Assembly (NCBI GenBank): GCA_031002005.1
Contig: CM061921.1
Coordinates: 125,332,597-125,396,596, forward strand
DNA length: 64,000 nucleotides
Reading direction: 5' to 3'
Source of the DNA: Vandiemenella viatica
Lineage: Eukaryota; Arthropoda; Insecta; Orthoptera; Morabidae
Shown here: piece by piece, positions 25,543 to 37,715 of the stretch
How the letters are laid out: the number at the start of each line of letters is the position of its first letter
How positions within the stretch are numbered: position 1 is the stretch's first letter
Position numbers and translations under genes: made by a program
The notes under the pieces: model-generated
Seen by the model: the letters and a program-made list of their open reading frames with translations, nothing else
The model's database searches: none
What the model was told of the DNA's origin: nothing

Positions 25543-25759
25543 CTAAAATAGCACTAATGAACAGCGGGAAGGGAACGAGACCAGACCAGTTGGAAGACCT
25601 CGGGCAAGATGGATGGACCAAGTTAAGAAAGATGCAGAGGCTAAAGGAGTCGTGTGGAGAAAAGTTATGGAGGAAAACTCTTGGAAGAGGATGTGCATGA
25701 TGACCCGCAAAAGCTGAAACTTCTGATGATGATGACGATGATGATGAGTAATGACGTGG

Positions 25760-26030
25760 TGACAGGGTTTCTATTGGCTGCGCATTCCACCCCTGTCGTA
25801 GCTGCCTTGACTTAACCCGGTAGTGCTACAAGGTACAGGGAACTTATAGTTTAACGTGGAATTTGAACCACGGAAGCGTTCTGGCGTACTCCACATTACA
25901 CAGCAAGCTGTCCCAGAGGTGAAGGTCGGGTTAAGGGTCTATGACAGAGATTCAAATAGGTGATCCTTCATTCTCCAGTCTCCAGTTCACCTAAATCACT
26001 AAGTCATCCGGCCGCTATGGCTATACCGTT
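25760..26030 (-). mobile_element. Possible second-family SINE, decayed
   Basis: The core AGTTTAACGTGGAATTTGAA, followed by CACGGAAGCGTTCTGGCGTA, parallels the 26120-26395 element (AGTTAAGCGTGGAATC...). The tRNA-like head is not clear. It directly follows the LINE tail. Confidence 0.4.
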
Positions 26031-26119
26031 AACATCAGTATGACAGTGACATATAATCATAAGATTTTACCTTTCCAAAAGTCAACCAGCACGACTAAAG
26101 AAATTTTCATTTCAAAAAG

Positions 26120-26395
26120 TAAAAATGTAGTTTAGTCCACAACCCGAAGGTTGGTCGAATCTTCCCGAAGGAGATGTACCAAGCTATTGTGTCAGCGGCA
26201 GGGAGGACAATTACTTTCCTCAGGGGCCTACAGTTAAGCGTGGAATCAGAATCACCAAACGTCCTAGCATACCTCATATAATAAGATACACCTCCTGAAA
26301 ATGCCTGCTCATCACGGGATTTGAACCCGCGACCGGAGAAAGAAACTTTCTGAAGCAAGTGTCTTAACCGCCGAGCTACCAGACCGCGTTGTTTC
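26120..26395 (-). mobile_element. tRNA-derived SINE, second family
   Basis: On the minus strand a tRNA-like head begins at about 26393: GGTCTGGTAGCTCGGCGGTT, with an A-box-like GGTAGCTCGGCGG, and CGGGTTCAAATCCCG as B box with a perfect T-arm-like stem. The body runs to about 26120. The body sequence differs from the main SINE family. The long spacer between boxes rules out a functional tRNA gene. Confidence 0.65.
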
Positions 26396-26402
26396 AAAGT
26401 AT

Positions 26403-26651
26403 AGAGTACTATGTACTGCCATGCTCATATTAATCCGAACGACCTGAATTACACATTGCTACATTTTATCCTGGGACTTATTCAACCCATTATACACATC
26501 TACCAAGACAGTAGTATACCCGGTAGGTGGTACATTCACGTTAATATCCAAAATTGTAACTCAACAACCTCACAAAAAAAAGTGACATATTTTAACATTT
26601 TCGCTATAGAAACGAAAATATGGATTGTATTTCGTTAATAAAATAGTTTTG
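26403..26651 (+). repeat. Unknown interspersed repeat, copy A
   Basis: About 245 bases from TACTATGTACTGCCATGCTC to ATTTCGTTAATAAAATAGTT are nearly identical, in reverse complement, to 32763-33001. The plus strand has an open frame (26411-26638) with NPNDLNYTLLHFILGLIQ and IPGRWYIH, and copy B keeps most of that reading. I do not recognise the family; it has no inverted ends and no tRNA-like boxes. A solo LTR or fragment of a larger element is possible. Confidence 0.7.
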
Positions 26652-26654
26652 CAG

Positions 26655-27830
26655 ACATTGAAAGCACTTCATTTTTAGTTTTTTAAAACATTCAAGACAA
26701 ATTACGTGTCCATACAGAACATTAAAAGTAACCATTTTCAAACAAAAAGTTAATTTATAACAAATGCGAGCGCCAAAAGAAAAGAAGACATTATACCGAT
26801 CATCTGTCACTTAAAATAATTAACTATTGATGATAAAATCGATATTTGCCATGTAAAGATAGTTTTAGGTGAGGGCGTTGACAAATAATTACAGACTTTT
26901 GAAGTTAGTTAATTTTCCGGTGTGCTATGAAGACATGTTGTTCTTTTACTACTACATTTAAAATTATTTTAGAAATATATGGAAAAAATTAAAACTAAAT
27001 TACTGTTGTCGGTGACATGAGATGTCGTCAACGCATTCTGAGTTGACAGTATTTTAGCGTCAAAAAACTTATTTTAACCTACCATTAATAACGAAAGCTG
27101 CTTAAGGCGAAATGAACACTCTTTTTAAAACAAAAACAAAACATGATGAGGGGTCAGTAGTTGAAGGCACAATTTCACAAAGTGTTGTCACCTTTGTGGT
27201 TTTAGTGATGTTTCATAAACAGGCAAAGAACAAAAAACTAATATGGCTTTTTAGCTATAGCAATATTCTGTGGGTAGTGCTGTTAAAACTCAAACGACAG
27301 GTTAAACGTTGGTTAGATGTTCTTACCAAAAACGTTATTGATAAGTATCCAAGGACGTGGATTTAAAACATTTGGTAATTAACGAACTGCTGCGATTGCT
27401 GGCGGACACGTTCGGAATCATTAGTTTATTTCGCGATTTATACGCTTTTTGCTACTTGAAGTTATTATAGTAGGCCAACTTTTCACTCCATTCTGATGTT
27501 AATACTATTGTGAACTCTTCCGACAGTAGTCCGTAAAGAACCTGCACTGATTTGAGGGGTAAAATTGTTACCAGTCAACTGGTAACCAAAATACAACCAG
27601 AAGTTTCGCAAGTGCGAAACGTTTAGAAGCTGATACTAATCAATAATGAATGACAATGAACGACTGTTTCTATATTTTGTAACTGTTGTTTAGGAGACAT
27701 ATAGTTTGGAGGAATACACAGGAAACTGGGAACAAGGAAACGTAATGCTGGTCAACATGTGTATAACAGTAGTTGACCCCTCTACTGCGGTCTCGGTAGG
27801 ACTCATCCGCTGCTACTGTAGGCATCGCGG
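26655..27830. other. No gene supported
   Basis: AT-rich DNA. The longest reading frame is 84 residues (27112-27366) with no recognisable domain and no upstream or downstream signals. No repeat family was recognised. Confidence 0.45.
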
Positions 27831-27837
27831 GTGCCGA

Positions 27838-27905
27838 CCCGGAAGAATGGTGGTTAGCGCTCGGGTAGCTCCTGGAGCAGACGGTTCGATTCCAGCCTCG
27901 GACAT
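27838..27905 (+). mobile_element. tRNA-like SINE head
   Basis: An A-box-like TGGTTAGCGC and a perfect B box GGTTCGATTCC occur in tRNA-like spacing (GGTGGTTAGCGCTCGGGTAG ... ACGGTTCGATTCCAGCC). No acceptor stem pairs, so this is not a working tRNA gene. It is probably the head of a SINE whose body I cannot delimit. Confidence 0.5.
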
Positions 27906-28734
27906 AAGTGATTTTCATGAACTGTTACGTTCTTCTTGTGTTTAATGTACTGTGGATCACTAAAATCACAACATACACCAACTGAGAAGCTAAAATAATG
28001 GAGAGGCTGCACGTATCGATAAAGTAACACAAATGTTTTCTTGGTTTATTTTTTACCAATTCAGTATTTAAATGAATGTTATATTTTTTTAAATGTCACG
28101 GAAAAGATTATTTACCAAGGATTGTAAAGGAATCCGGCCACGGTATTCAAGTATGAACTAGTCCACTGTTAGCCTGAAATTATTTCGTTAATCCTCTGAA
28201 ATCCAAAACATGGATTTTGTTGACCGTGACATACACAAAAGTGGACATCCAAAATGTCAGTGCCAACAGAACTAGTAAAAATTTCAACGATTTCATGAAA
28301 AGAAGTACAGCTTCCAAGGCTTACTTTTAACTTAGATAAAGGCAAGCCAAAGTTTCGATACGATAAAACTAGTTTTCGTAGCAGTTACTGATTCAAAATG
28401 CTATTCAGACATTCTATCAGAAGAAATTGTTCTACTGTCATCGTTGTATACACCTATGTAAGAGACGTTAAAAGCAAAGTTATAGTCTGAACAGATAAAC
28501 TTCTTGATCATAAAAATCTAACAATTTCCGTCAAATCGCTTAAATCAGTTAATGGTGATCTGTTACTGTGATCTTAACTGTCTCCTGTAGCACGCTTATT
28601 ACTGAAAGAAAATTATTGATTTATGTTCACCAATCTAATCTATGTATCAACTAATTTGCTGTCATCACAGCTATAGAAGGATGGAGTTCAATACTGTGAA
28701 GACGTAACAATGTTTTTAATTGGTTAGGGCTTTA
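27906..28734. other. No gene seen
   Basis: AT-rich DNA without a supported coding region or recognised repeat. Confidence 0.45.
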
Positions 28735-28955
28735 CTACTAGTCGATTTCAAGGTCATTAGGGCACGGAGAACGCTGGGGAAAGTAACGCCAATTATCGCA
28801 ACCATGGTAAATCGGGAAACACGTCGCGGCATTCGCTTGGAGTAACTTCGGAAAACCAAGGAAAACCGAAGTCAGGACAATCGGACCGGTGATCCAACAT
28901 GCGAATTTCCGAATTCCAGTCTCGAGCGTTAACCACTCACCCAACAAGTTCGGTA
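28735..28955 (-). mobile_element. tRNA-derived SINE, diverged copy
   Basis: The main SINE family in reverse orientation: tail block CTAGTCGATTTCAAGGTCAT, core CAACCATGGTAAATCGGGAA, then GGAGTAACTTCGGAAAACCA and AGGAAAACCGAAGTCAGGAC, then a head-like stretch ending ACCACTCACCCAACAAG. The B box is mutated, so it is older than the 10138 copy. Confidence 0.75.
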
Positions 28956-31900
28956 ACACAACAACCCCAAAATACCTTCCCAAAGAAGAAACGGTTATAC
29001 GTGGATCTCAAGTTTCATTAAGTCTGAGTAACGGTCTCCAGTAATTTATCGAATTACTGAAGCTGTTGAACCAAAAAATAGTGTCAAAATACTAAAATAC
29101 AACAGCGATGAATGAGGACGAATTTTACGTAAGGATCTGAAATAATTTAATATTTCGAATATTGAAAATTATGAGTCAGCTGAAAAGGAGACCCTGCGAT
29201 CAAGAGCTTCACTGCAAACTGTTCCAAATTTTTATAGTTTAGCGCTGTTATTCTCTGCAGTTGGTTTGTAGAATAGCTGTTATAGTTGAAGGAGGAAATT
29301 GTAACTTTACGCAGAGCATTTGACCACTCGGAACTTGCTTTCCATTTAAAGCAGAGGGTCTGGCTGCGAGTAATATTATAACGTCTATAAGCTGAGTAAT
29401 GATAAAAAGCTACATTATCACCTGTTTAAAAAAGTTTTCTCACTGATAGGAAGCTATTATTTGACTTCCGTAATTGCTGCGGATGATTCTTTTCAAACAT
29501 TTCTAGGACTCATTTTCAGTGATATTTCATTGTATGTGTACTAAGATTTCAGATATGTCAAGATGATGTTTCGCATTGTGGTTGATAACTTCCCTGAGTT
29601 TAACAGAATTCATTTTACATAGGCCATATCAAAACTGATTACATCCTTCTGCTTCCGTAAAAGTTTTTCATCGCAACAAAACTAAGTTCTGTGGCTACGA
29701 ACGTGAAAGTAGGTATTTAAATAATCTCCCGGTACGTGGCTTCTCACGAAACGTAGCCCACCTCTGCAAGATTTTAACTCAACTGTCTTGTATTTAGGCA
29801 ACATTAATCAAGCAATGTATTTACTGCAACTTGTCAGTTCCTTTCCTCCATTTTTCCATGTGTTTGTTTCATTCAAAAAAAAAAAAAAAAAAATCCATCT
29901 GATGCGTATATCCGTAACAATTTTTCTCAGCAGGTAGAAGAATAAAAAATCCTGTTCCAGTGCCATAAGCATATCTGTCGGTTTCGCGTGAGACATTGCA
30001 AGGAACGGTAGTCATTCCACTAATATTTGTGACAGTCGGGCATTTAAACGTATGATTGTGGTCAGCTGCAGGGCTGAGAGATTTTAAGTCTCAAAACTAC
30101 CTACGTTCTACTTCAGTAATCGCAGTGAAAGCTCACACTTTCGTTGAATCATAGGAGACACGAATATTGGTCAATTTTTAATTACTAGAAAATATAAATT
30201 AAAATTGGTCAGTTGCTAGTTTGGTTTATAGTGTATCAACTTCATTCAGAATATATACATTCATAAAGCAAACTAGTAAAAAATGTTTTTTAAAAAAGAG
30301 TTTGCTTCCAATTTTGAGAAATTTCTTTTCAAATGGTATATACAAATCAAACAAAAGATATGATTATAAATCTTATATAAATTTTGAAAAGCTTGATGTG
30401 AATTTTAACAACATATTTACTCTCCGATTCGTGAAATTCAGTAAGAAAGGATTAATATAAATTTTTGTCGTAAAAATTGTCTGGAGTAGCCTTTAATTTG
30501 TTAAAATTACTCATTTAGTAATTTTGCGAAAAATATAAACCGGACGGAAATCGCTATTAGCTCTTCTATAAACATAAGGAGAAAGTCGTTCAGAATGAAT
30601 TAACTGATCAGTAGTTTCGTAAATACAGCGAGAAATTAGATTTTTTTCTGATTTTTACAAAAGCTTAGTAGAAATCGGCAAATAAAAATGTAAACATTTT
30701 AAACGTCACTGGTTTCATTTCATCTGTAAGAAGATTATGCCAAGAAAATTTTTCTTCGGTCTGCCAATAAGATCTTTATTATTTTTTCCCATCCCATGTT
30801 TTTCAAAAATTAAAACTAAATTAAGGTTATAAATAATTAAAGTCGTTCGCAATCACAAATATTAAAGAACGAATTATTCCCCGACGTTGGCCATAAATAC
30901 AATTCTCTCGGGTGACAAGCTGAGTGAACAAGTGTTTCCCTACTTCGTTGGAAGATGGTGGCGTTTTTATCGCCGTAATATATAGTGGAAACTCTTTGTT
31001 CACTCCGCTTGTCATGCGAGGGGATTATTATATCGAAGTTTAAGGGTTCAGACTGATAGACAAAGAAACAGAGTTAGGGCGTTGGCATGTGTGTGTGTTT
31101 CTTTAATGGATCTGATCGTTATGTATTATCTATATTGTGTTGAAAAACAAATGTTTGCAGTTATGCAGATGATGGAAACGTGATTACCCGTTGCCAAACA
31201 GTATGATTTAAAACGTGTGGTGCAATTAAAATGAAAAATAGAAAATAAAGTAGAAACAAGCTTCGGCAATAACCAAATTCAGTTAGCTCAATATTTCAAC
31301 TGGACTTGTCTGCACCAAGCAGAAATTATCAAGCCTGAATGGACAGCATAGGCACTATTTACACATTGTGTTTATGAGCTTCCTTCCTCATTCGAACTCG
31401 ACTGTAAGCTTAATGAGAAATTTCCATCTGTAGTTTTCTGACACTGGCTTGAGGTGTTCTGAATGTTAAAACTTTTCGATTTGTATATTTCTTACTATTT
31501 AGTTGTTGAGACGCATGATAACGTATTTTTGCTGTCAAGTTTATGAATATAAAACCTACCAGCCTTTCTGCCAGTCGTTCATTGCCTTTTAGCAGACGTC
31601 TTATTCTAGGTCCGTCGACTTTCAAATCCTAAATAAACCCTGCCGGTTGGAAAAGATTTCTCGGTAGCATTTGCAAATAACCCTATCGTCAGCTATTGTT
31701 GTACAGTTCCCTTTTCCATTTCTCTTTGCCGAAGGACTATTCTTTGTTCTATTGTTCATTTAAATCTGTGGTAACTGTTTCCATGATTACTTACTATATG
31801 AATAGCCATTTTAATGTAATGCAGTTATTTGACCTAAATCCAAATCAGTCACTGATATCATTGCTTTCATCTAATGATTTTTCAGATGATTTGAAAAACA

Positions 31901-32530
31901 TCAAGGATTAAGTTCACGATCCTGAATATTTAAGCAGTGAATGTGATAGAACTGTTTGTGATATTGTGAATGTTGGTCTAACAATAAGATGTCGTGATCC
32001 ATAGTAAGACAAAAACTTATTAGAGAGATTTTATGCAGTGTCATTAGGTTTATATTTAGAATTTATTACGAAGTTAGAATGGAAGGCAGACACACTGTTA
32101 ACGCATTCGGTTTATCCGTTAAAGAACTTTCCTTCCTCTATCAAATTCGACCGCACAGCTGAAACGACGATTTCCTTCTGCAATATTCTGATGCTATGAA
32201 GTTCCATATAGGATGGTTTGTTTACCGACTGGATGAGCAACCCCGCATAGCAGACTGTATGGTCTACCGGTGAAGGTTCCCGTTAGCCACTCTTACATAT
32301 AACATGTAATTTCTGTAATAAACAATAAATTCAAAATTAACACATCAGACAAAAAAAAACCATTTCTATTAAATCTTGCTGAATAAAATCTTCCCTAACC
32401 GTAAGCACTGAGCTATAAAAAATTCATCTCTTAAATTCACTCCTCATAACTAACGATTTCTAGCACACTCATCTCTGAAGTTTTTGAAACAGTGACTATT
32501 TTCAAATAACATACCAGACATAGCTTTTTT
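28956..32530. other. 3.5 kb without a recognisable gene
   Basis: AT-rich sequence. The reading frames are short (62-79 residues) and of low complexity; none shows a domain. A poly(A) run lies at 29875-29892. I saw no inverted ends, no tandem array and no tRNA-like boxes. It may be host intergenic DNA or very old repeat DNA. Confidence 0.5.
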
Positions 32531-32534
32531 TTAG

Positions 32535-32760
32535 CTTATGGCTTTACGCCTCGTCGACGTCGAGGTGACGGACTGGGGACAAGGAACGGAAGTATTTCGG
32601 CCATTGTCTTCTAAAACTTCCATCCCAGCACTCATCTAGAGTGATTTCTGGAAACCATGGAAAACCCAAATCTTGATGGCCGGACAAGGAGTTGAATCTG
32701 TAGCCCCCAGAATGCGAGGCCAGAGCGTCACTGCTTATCCCATCACACTCAGTCATGCAC
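32535..32760 (-). mobile_element. tRNA-derived SINE
   Basis: Main SINE family, reverse orientation: TTACGCCTCGTCGACGTCGA tail block, ATTTCGGCCATTGTCTTC, GGAAACCATGGAAAACCCAA core and a head remnant ending in CCCATCACACTCAGTC. It abuts copy B of the unknown repeat. Confidence 0.8.
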
Positions 32761-32762
32761 AA

Positions 32763-33001
32763 CTATTTTATTAACGAAAAACAATCCATATTTTCGTTTC
32801 TATAGCGAAAATGTTAAAATATATCACGTTTTTTTGTGAGGTGGTTGAGTCTCAGTTTTGGACATTATCGTGAATGTACCACCTACCGGGTATAGTACTG
32901 TCTTGGTAGATGTGTATAATGGGTTGAATAAGTCCCAGGATCAAATGTAGCGATGTGCAATTCAGGTCGTTCGGATTAGTATGAGCATGATAGTACCATG
33001 A
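32763..33001 (-). repeat. Unknown interspersed repeat, copy B
   Basis: The reverse complement of 26403-26651 with few differences, 6.1 kb away. The matching minus-strand frame keeps NPNDLN, LILGLIQPIIHIYQDS and PGRWYIH but has a stop after VQN. The adjoining bases 33002-33200 contain two related short blocks (GATAAAAACTGTAAGTTTGT and GATAAAAACACTGTGTTTGC) not seen next to copy A. Confidence 0.7.
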
Positions 33002-33499
33002 AAATAGGATAAAAACTGTAAGTTTGTATGAACAACGTTGACAGAAATTAAGGTGAGGGGGGAAAGGAGGATAGGGTTTAGATTTTCGTAAATCAATGGT
33101 AAACACTGTTGTTCTATTTGTTTCAAAGTATATGTATGCAAATTTGCATTAAAAATCGGATAAAAACACTGTGTTTGCATGAAGAACATAGGTTAAAATA
33201 AAATAATAAAAAAACACATTAATTTTTGCATAATTCACACAAGTATAATCTATACTTTCAACTTTCACTGCTTTCCAGAATAAATACAAAAAAGGAGTAA
33301 AATTCTGCATGATATTCACAAGGAAAACATTGATTCAATGAACAATGATATTGCAGACTATATACAGATTTGCGGTTAGCTCAGTTATCAATGAGAGAGC
33401 ACATTAGTTCTTATCTCTGTGATGTGAGTCACTGTTTTCGCATATGTGTTCTAATTGCACCACACAGAATTACTCCTGACTCAGTTTGTATCTGCGATG
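33002..33499. other. No gene seen
   Basis: AT-rich DNA between copy B and the old LINE. It has the two diverged GATAAAAAC blocks noted under copy B and nothing else recognised. Confidence 0.4.
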
Positions 33500-34277
33500 A
33501 AAACATTTTTGTATTTAACGTATCTACATATATGCTCCACAATTCACAAAATTGTGCGTGGCAGAGAGTGTTCAGCACGAAAACAATTCTCTTCGCTGTG
33601 CTTTCCAATCCCGAGTGGTACAAGGGGAGAAAGAATTCATATAAGTATCAGTGCGGCACCTTATTTCTCTAATATTTCCTGTCATTGCAACTCGAATAGG
33701 TTGGTGAACGAAGTATTTCACCGCACTAGTAAGTGAAAGTGAGTATACGCATGTTCACCAATAAGTTTAAACGAAACGAGCGTCGTTTATCTACCAGAGA
33801 CTCCCAGTCCAATTCACCAATCAATTCTATGACTGAAGCAACCGGTCACGAGTCAAGAGGCTCTATATCGAGACGGTACAGAGTAAAGGACGCGACGAGT
33901 ACGAGACGAGTCCGCATCGCTTGGCAATCGCGCCGTGTGCGGAGGGCCTTAGTCAACCCCTTACGAAACGGATCCCAAATAGCACAAAAGTAGTACAAAT
34001 GTGGACGCACAAGAGGTTTGTACGGTTTTACCTTTGTTTCTGCATTGCAATTTTTCTAGATTCGACCCATGAATCGCAGCCTAGAATTACCTCCGACCGA
34101 ATAAATGTGCAAGTCCCACTCCATGTTCCTTTTTATTGTTCAGCCCAAATATTTCACTGAACCATTCGCTATGTATTTCTGAAAAAATTAATCGTTTCTG
34201 TTAGTCATGGAAATTGCCGTGATCTTTCTACAATTTAGTGTAAGTGTAAGTCGCACTGAATGTTTAAGCAATCAGCC
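33500..34277 (-). mobile_element. Old CR1-type LINE, 3' part
   Basis: Minus-strand 3' region of a decayed LINE. It has the non-coding tail near 33520-33650 and broken C-terminal text toward 34160. It is cut at 34277 by an RTE-like LINE and resumes at 37129. It belongs with the pieces at 37129-37715, 38031-38491 and 63782-64000, which together form the host element of the nest. Confidence 0.55.
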
Positions 34278-34665
34278 GAATTTTTTTTTTTTTGCTGACA
34301 TCAGTCTTACGACTGGTTTGGTGCAATCCTCCATCCCTTCCTATCCTGTGTTAGCCTCTTCATTTCTACATACCCTTTACAGACCACGTCCTCAATTATC
34401 TGCTTGATATATTCTAATCTCTGTCTTCCTCTACAGTTCTTACCATCGACTCTTCCCTCCACTAGCAAATTAACCAATCCTGCATGTCTCAAAATATGAC
34501 CTACCAGCCTGTCTCTTCTTTCTGTAAGCTTCTTCCACAAACTTCTTTTCTCACCCATCTTTTCCAAAACTCGTTCATTTCTTACTTTGTCTGTCCACTT
34601 AATTTTCAGCATTTTTCTGTAGCACCACATTTCAAATGCTTCAATTTTCTTTATTTCCGGTATTC

Positions 34666-35361
34666 CTAAAATCCATGTTTCGCTGTGCTCCACACAAAGA
34701 GTTTTAAAAAGTTCTTTCTAATTCCTAGATCAATATTTGAAACTAACAGATTCCTCTTTTTCATGAAGGCTCTTTTTGATAGCCCTATTCTGCTTTTAAC
34801 ATCATTCCTGCTACGGCCATCGGTTGTAATTTTACTTCCCAAGTAACAGAATTCGCTTACTTCTTCTATTGCATTCGATCCTATTTTTATATTTAATCTA
34901 CTAGTATTGGTATCATTTCTGCTACATTTCATCACTTTAGTCTTGCTTTGATTTATATTCACTCCAAAATCTTCGTTCAGTATTTTGTTCATGCCATTCA
35001 GTATCTTCTCAATATCCTCAGCCCTCTCTGCTAACAAGACAATGTCATCAGCAAATCGTAGCGTACTGATTTTTTCTCCCTGAAAATATATTCCACATGG
35101 AAATTTTTCTTTGACTTTCTTCATTGCTTCTTCTACATACAGGTTGAATATTAAGGGGTATAGACTACAACCTTGTCTCACACCTTTTTTAACTGATGCA
35201 TGTCTCTCGTTATTCTCTACTTTTATTATATTCACTTGATTCTTATATAGTTTATAGAGTATTCTTCTATCTCGATACTTTAGACCTGACTTCTTTAAAA
35301 TTTTGAACATCTTGTCCCACCTAACATTATCAAAAGCTTTTTCTAAATCAACAAATGCCAT
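34666..35361 (-). pseudogene. RTE-like LINE RT core (open segment)
   Basis: An open 231-residue segment of the RT with motif A (VDLEKAFDNVRW), motif B (GVRQGCSLYPLIFN), motif C (FADD) and the later YLGSKITTDGRSRNDV block. It is separated by a shift from the C-terminal segment 34693-34307 (MLKIKWTDKVRNERVLEKMG) and by a stop from the N-terminal RT segment 35789-35589. All catalytic aspartates are present, but the full protein is not open. Confidence 0.85.
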
Positions 35362-36479
35362 AAAAGTATCGTTGTTTTTCTTGATCCGCCCTTCAAGTAT
35401 TAATCTTAAAGACAGAATTGCTTCCCTACTATCTCTTCTACTACCCTTTCCATCCTTCTGTATATTATTCTGGTCAGTATTTTTGAAGCATGTGTTGTTA
35501 GACTAATGGTGTGATAATTCTCACATTTGTCGGATTGTGCTTTCTTTGGAAGTGTGAAGATGATATTTTTATTAAAATCAGTTGGAATTTATCCTGTTTC
35601 ATAACTTTTTGATATCAGCTTGAATAGTCTTTCAATTCCTTCCTCTCCTACGGTTTTAAGAAGTTCTGCAGGGATCTCATCAATTCCAACTGCCTTATTT
35701 GCTTTCAAGTCTTTCACAGTTCTATTTAATTCTGTCCTCAAAACAGGATCTCCTAAGTCATCAATGTCGACATCGCCTTCCTTTTCCATTACACTATTGC
35801 TCTAGTCGTCCCCAACATACAGTTTCTCAATGTATTCTTTCCATCGGTTAGCTCTATCATCTGAGCTTAAAAGAGGCTTCCCGTCGGCAGCTTTAATGTT
35901 CATACCTCTTTTCTTCTTTTCTCCAAAATTCTGTTTGATCTTTCTATATGCAACATCTACTTTACCTACGACCATTTCCTTTTCTACTTCTTCACACATT
36001 TCTTGTGACCATTTTTCTTTTGCTATTTTGCATTTCCTATTTATTAGGATTCTAAATTCCCTGTACTGCTTTCTTCCTGCTTCATCCTGAGCATTTTTGT
36101 ACCTTCTCCTGTGATCCATCAGCTCCAAAATTTCTTCTGTGATCCATGTTTTTCGGGCAGCTTGTTCCCTAAAGCCTAATGTTTCTTTACCAGCTTTCAT
36201 TATTACGGTCTTTAATGCATTCCATTCGTCCTCGGTTGAGCTCCCTTGAGAGTTACTTCTTAGACCTAAGTCTACCATTTCTGCAAATTTTTTTCTTGTG
36301 CTAGATTGTTTCAGTATTAATCACTTCCATTCTGTTTTGCTTATACTGCTTCTTTATTCGCTTAAATTTCAGCCTGCACTTCATTATTATCAAATTATGG
36401 TCAGAGTCTATGTCTGCTCCTGGGTACGCTTTACAGCCTAGAACTTGATTCCTGAATCTCTGTTTGACCATGATATAAT

Positions 36480-37112
36480 CTAGCTGATATCTGCCTGTGT
36501 CCCCAGGGCGTTTCCAGGTGTATATTCTTCTTGCATGGTTCTTAAGCAGTGTGTTTGCACTACTTGCTTATATCTTTCACAAAATTTTAGCAACCTGCTT
36601 CCTCGCTCATTTCTTTCTCCTAGACCAAAACTTCCTACAGTATTAACCTCTTTTCCTTCTCCCACTATTGCATTCCAATCACCCATGATTATTAGATTTT
36701 CCTCCCCCTTCATATATTGGATTAATTCTTCAATTTCAGCGTATATTTTTTCTATTTTTTCGTCATCTTCCTGTGATGTTGGCATATACACTTGTACTAA
36801 TGTGGGTGGGACGGGCTTAGTTTCCAACCTCATCAAAATAATCCTGTAAGTAAACTATTCATAATAACTCACCCGTTTCCCTACTTTCTTGTTCATTACA
36901 AATCCTACACCATTGACTCCATTGACAGCTTGTGTGCTAATTATCCTGTGTTCCCCAGACCAGAAATCCTGTGCGTCCTTCCATTTAATCTCACTAATCC
37001 CAACAACATCTAACTTAAGTTGTTCCATCTCACTTTTGAAGTTTTCTAATCTACCTGCCCTATTCAGACTTCTAACATTCCACGCTCCGACTCGTAGAAT
37101 GTTTCTATCCAT
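36480..37112 (-). pseudogene. RTE-like LINE endonuclease region
   Basis: Two frames (37112-36855 and 36836-36480) carry the apurinic-type endonuclease: WNVRSLNRAG, VVGISEIKWKD, then PPTLVQVYMPTSQ and IIMGDWNAIVGEG. The E of SEIKW and the GDWNA block match the catalytic motifs of this fold. A short break near 36837-36854 separates them. The protein would nick target DNA for retrotransposition. Confidence 0.85.
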
Positions 37113-37128
37113 CCTGATGACTCCTCCC

Positions 37129-37715
37129 TGAGCAGTCTTACATCCCTATAAATGACCGTATCATCAGCAAACAATCTCAAACTGCTATTCACTTTGTTTC
37201 CGAGACTGTTCATAAAATTAAGAAAAGGATTGGTCCTATTACACTTCCTTGAGTTACACCCGACGCAACATCTAGATTAGAATAGGTTTCTCCATCAACG
37301 ACGAAGCTGATCCGATATACTGTACGGTCGAAGATTCACTAAAAGGCGGTTGTGCGACAGAATCGAAGGCGTTCTGAAATTCCAAAAAGAAATGCATCAA
37401 ATTGTGAACCTGCATCAATAACTCTCATTACGTCATATGAAAGTAGGGCCCACTGTTTTTCACATGATCTTTTCTCACGAAATCCATGTTAAATTGTTGT
37501 CAGCACATTGTTTTCATCATAAAAATTCATAATTTCGATCATATAATAATCTGCATAACTCTACTACAAACAGATGTAGATGTTTCCATGATCACTAAGA
37601 TCTACTTTCTTGAAAATTAGAGTTACCTGCGCGATTTTGCAGTCAGAAGTTACTTTTCGCTCATCTAAGGATTTACTGTATCTATCAGACAGAAATGGTA
37701 GGATTTCCGCCCCTT
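37129..37715 (-). mobile_element. Old CR1-type LINE, RT core fragment
   Basis: The minus strand has the LRLFADDTVIY catalytic block near 37145-37180 (plus strand TCATCAGCAAACAATCTCAA), followed upstream by broken motif B and A text to about 37500. It is part of the same decayed LINE as 33500-34277, interrupted on the left by one RTE insertion and on the right by a second RTE fragment. Confidence 0.75.

Larger units (their letters stand above)
22450..25747 (+). mobile_element. RTE-like LINE, near full length, inactive
   Basis: A plus-strand non-LTR element. It has an AP-endonuclease region in pieces (RVGTINILL near 22708; VIIKGDLNARVGKDITGG within 22868-23236), a linker, then RT blocks: IPNGKSPGLDELTAEM at 24099, GKEQFGFRQGRYTMKAIF, IDIKKAYDKVLRESIW, RGVRQGSVLSPVLFNV and AYADDIIIWEE near 24968. 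A C-terminal part follows (25045-25700: FEYLGSKITVNGKLEEEIG). It ends in a (GAT)n microsatellite at 25722-25747, a common 3' end for this type. Many stops interrupt it. It also carries an internal exact duplication (see the two repeat entries). Confidence 0.9.
34278..37128 (-). mobile_element. RTE-like LINE, endonuclease plus RT, recently inserted
   Basis: A minus-strand element with its oligo-A tail at 34280-34291 (T on plus strand). The order from 37112 leftwards is: endonuclease (VGAWNVRSLNRAGRLENF, then ENLIIMGDWNAIVGEG), linker, RT (NKAVGIDEIPAELLKTVG; FVDLEKAFDNVRWDKMF; KKGVRQGCSLYPLIFNLYVE; LRFADDIVLLAERAEDIE) and a C-terminal domain to 34307. Five long frames remain with only a few stops and shifts between them, so it is younger than the LINE it interrupts. 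The 5' end is close to the endonuclease start. No target duplication was identified. Confidence 0.9.

Noticed and set aside
26107..26397. Possible tRNA gene on the minus strand
   Set aside because: It has A-box-like and perfect B-box parts, but no acceptor stem and a wrong spacing; it is a SINE head.
27112..27366. 84-residue open frame
   Set aside because: No domain, no neighbouring gene signals, composition like the surrounding AT-rich DNA.
33733..33993. 86-residue Arg/Ser-rich plus-strand frame
   Set aside because: It lies antisense to the decayed LINE 3' region and has no support as a protein.
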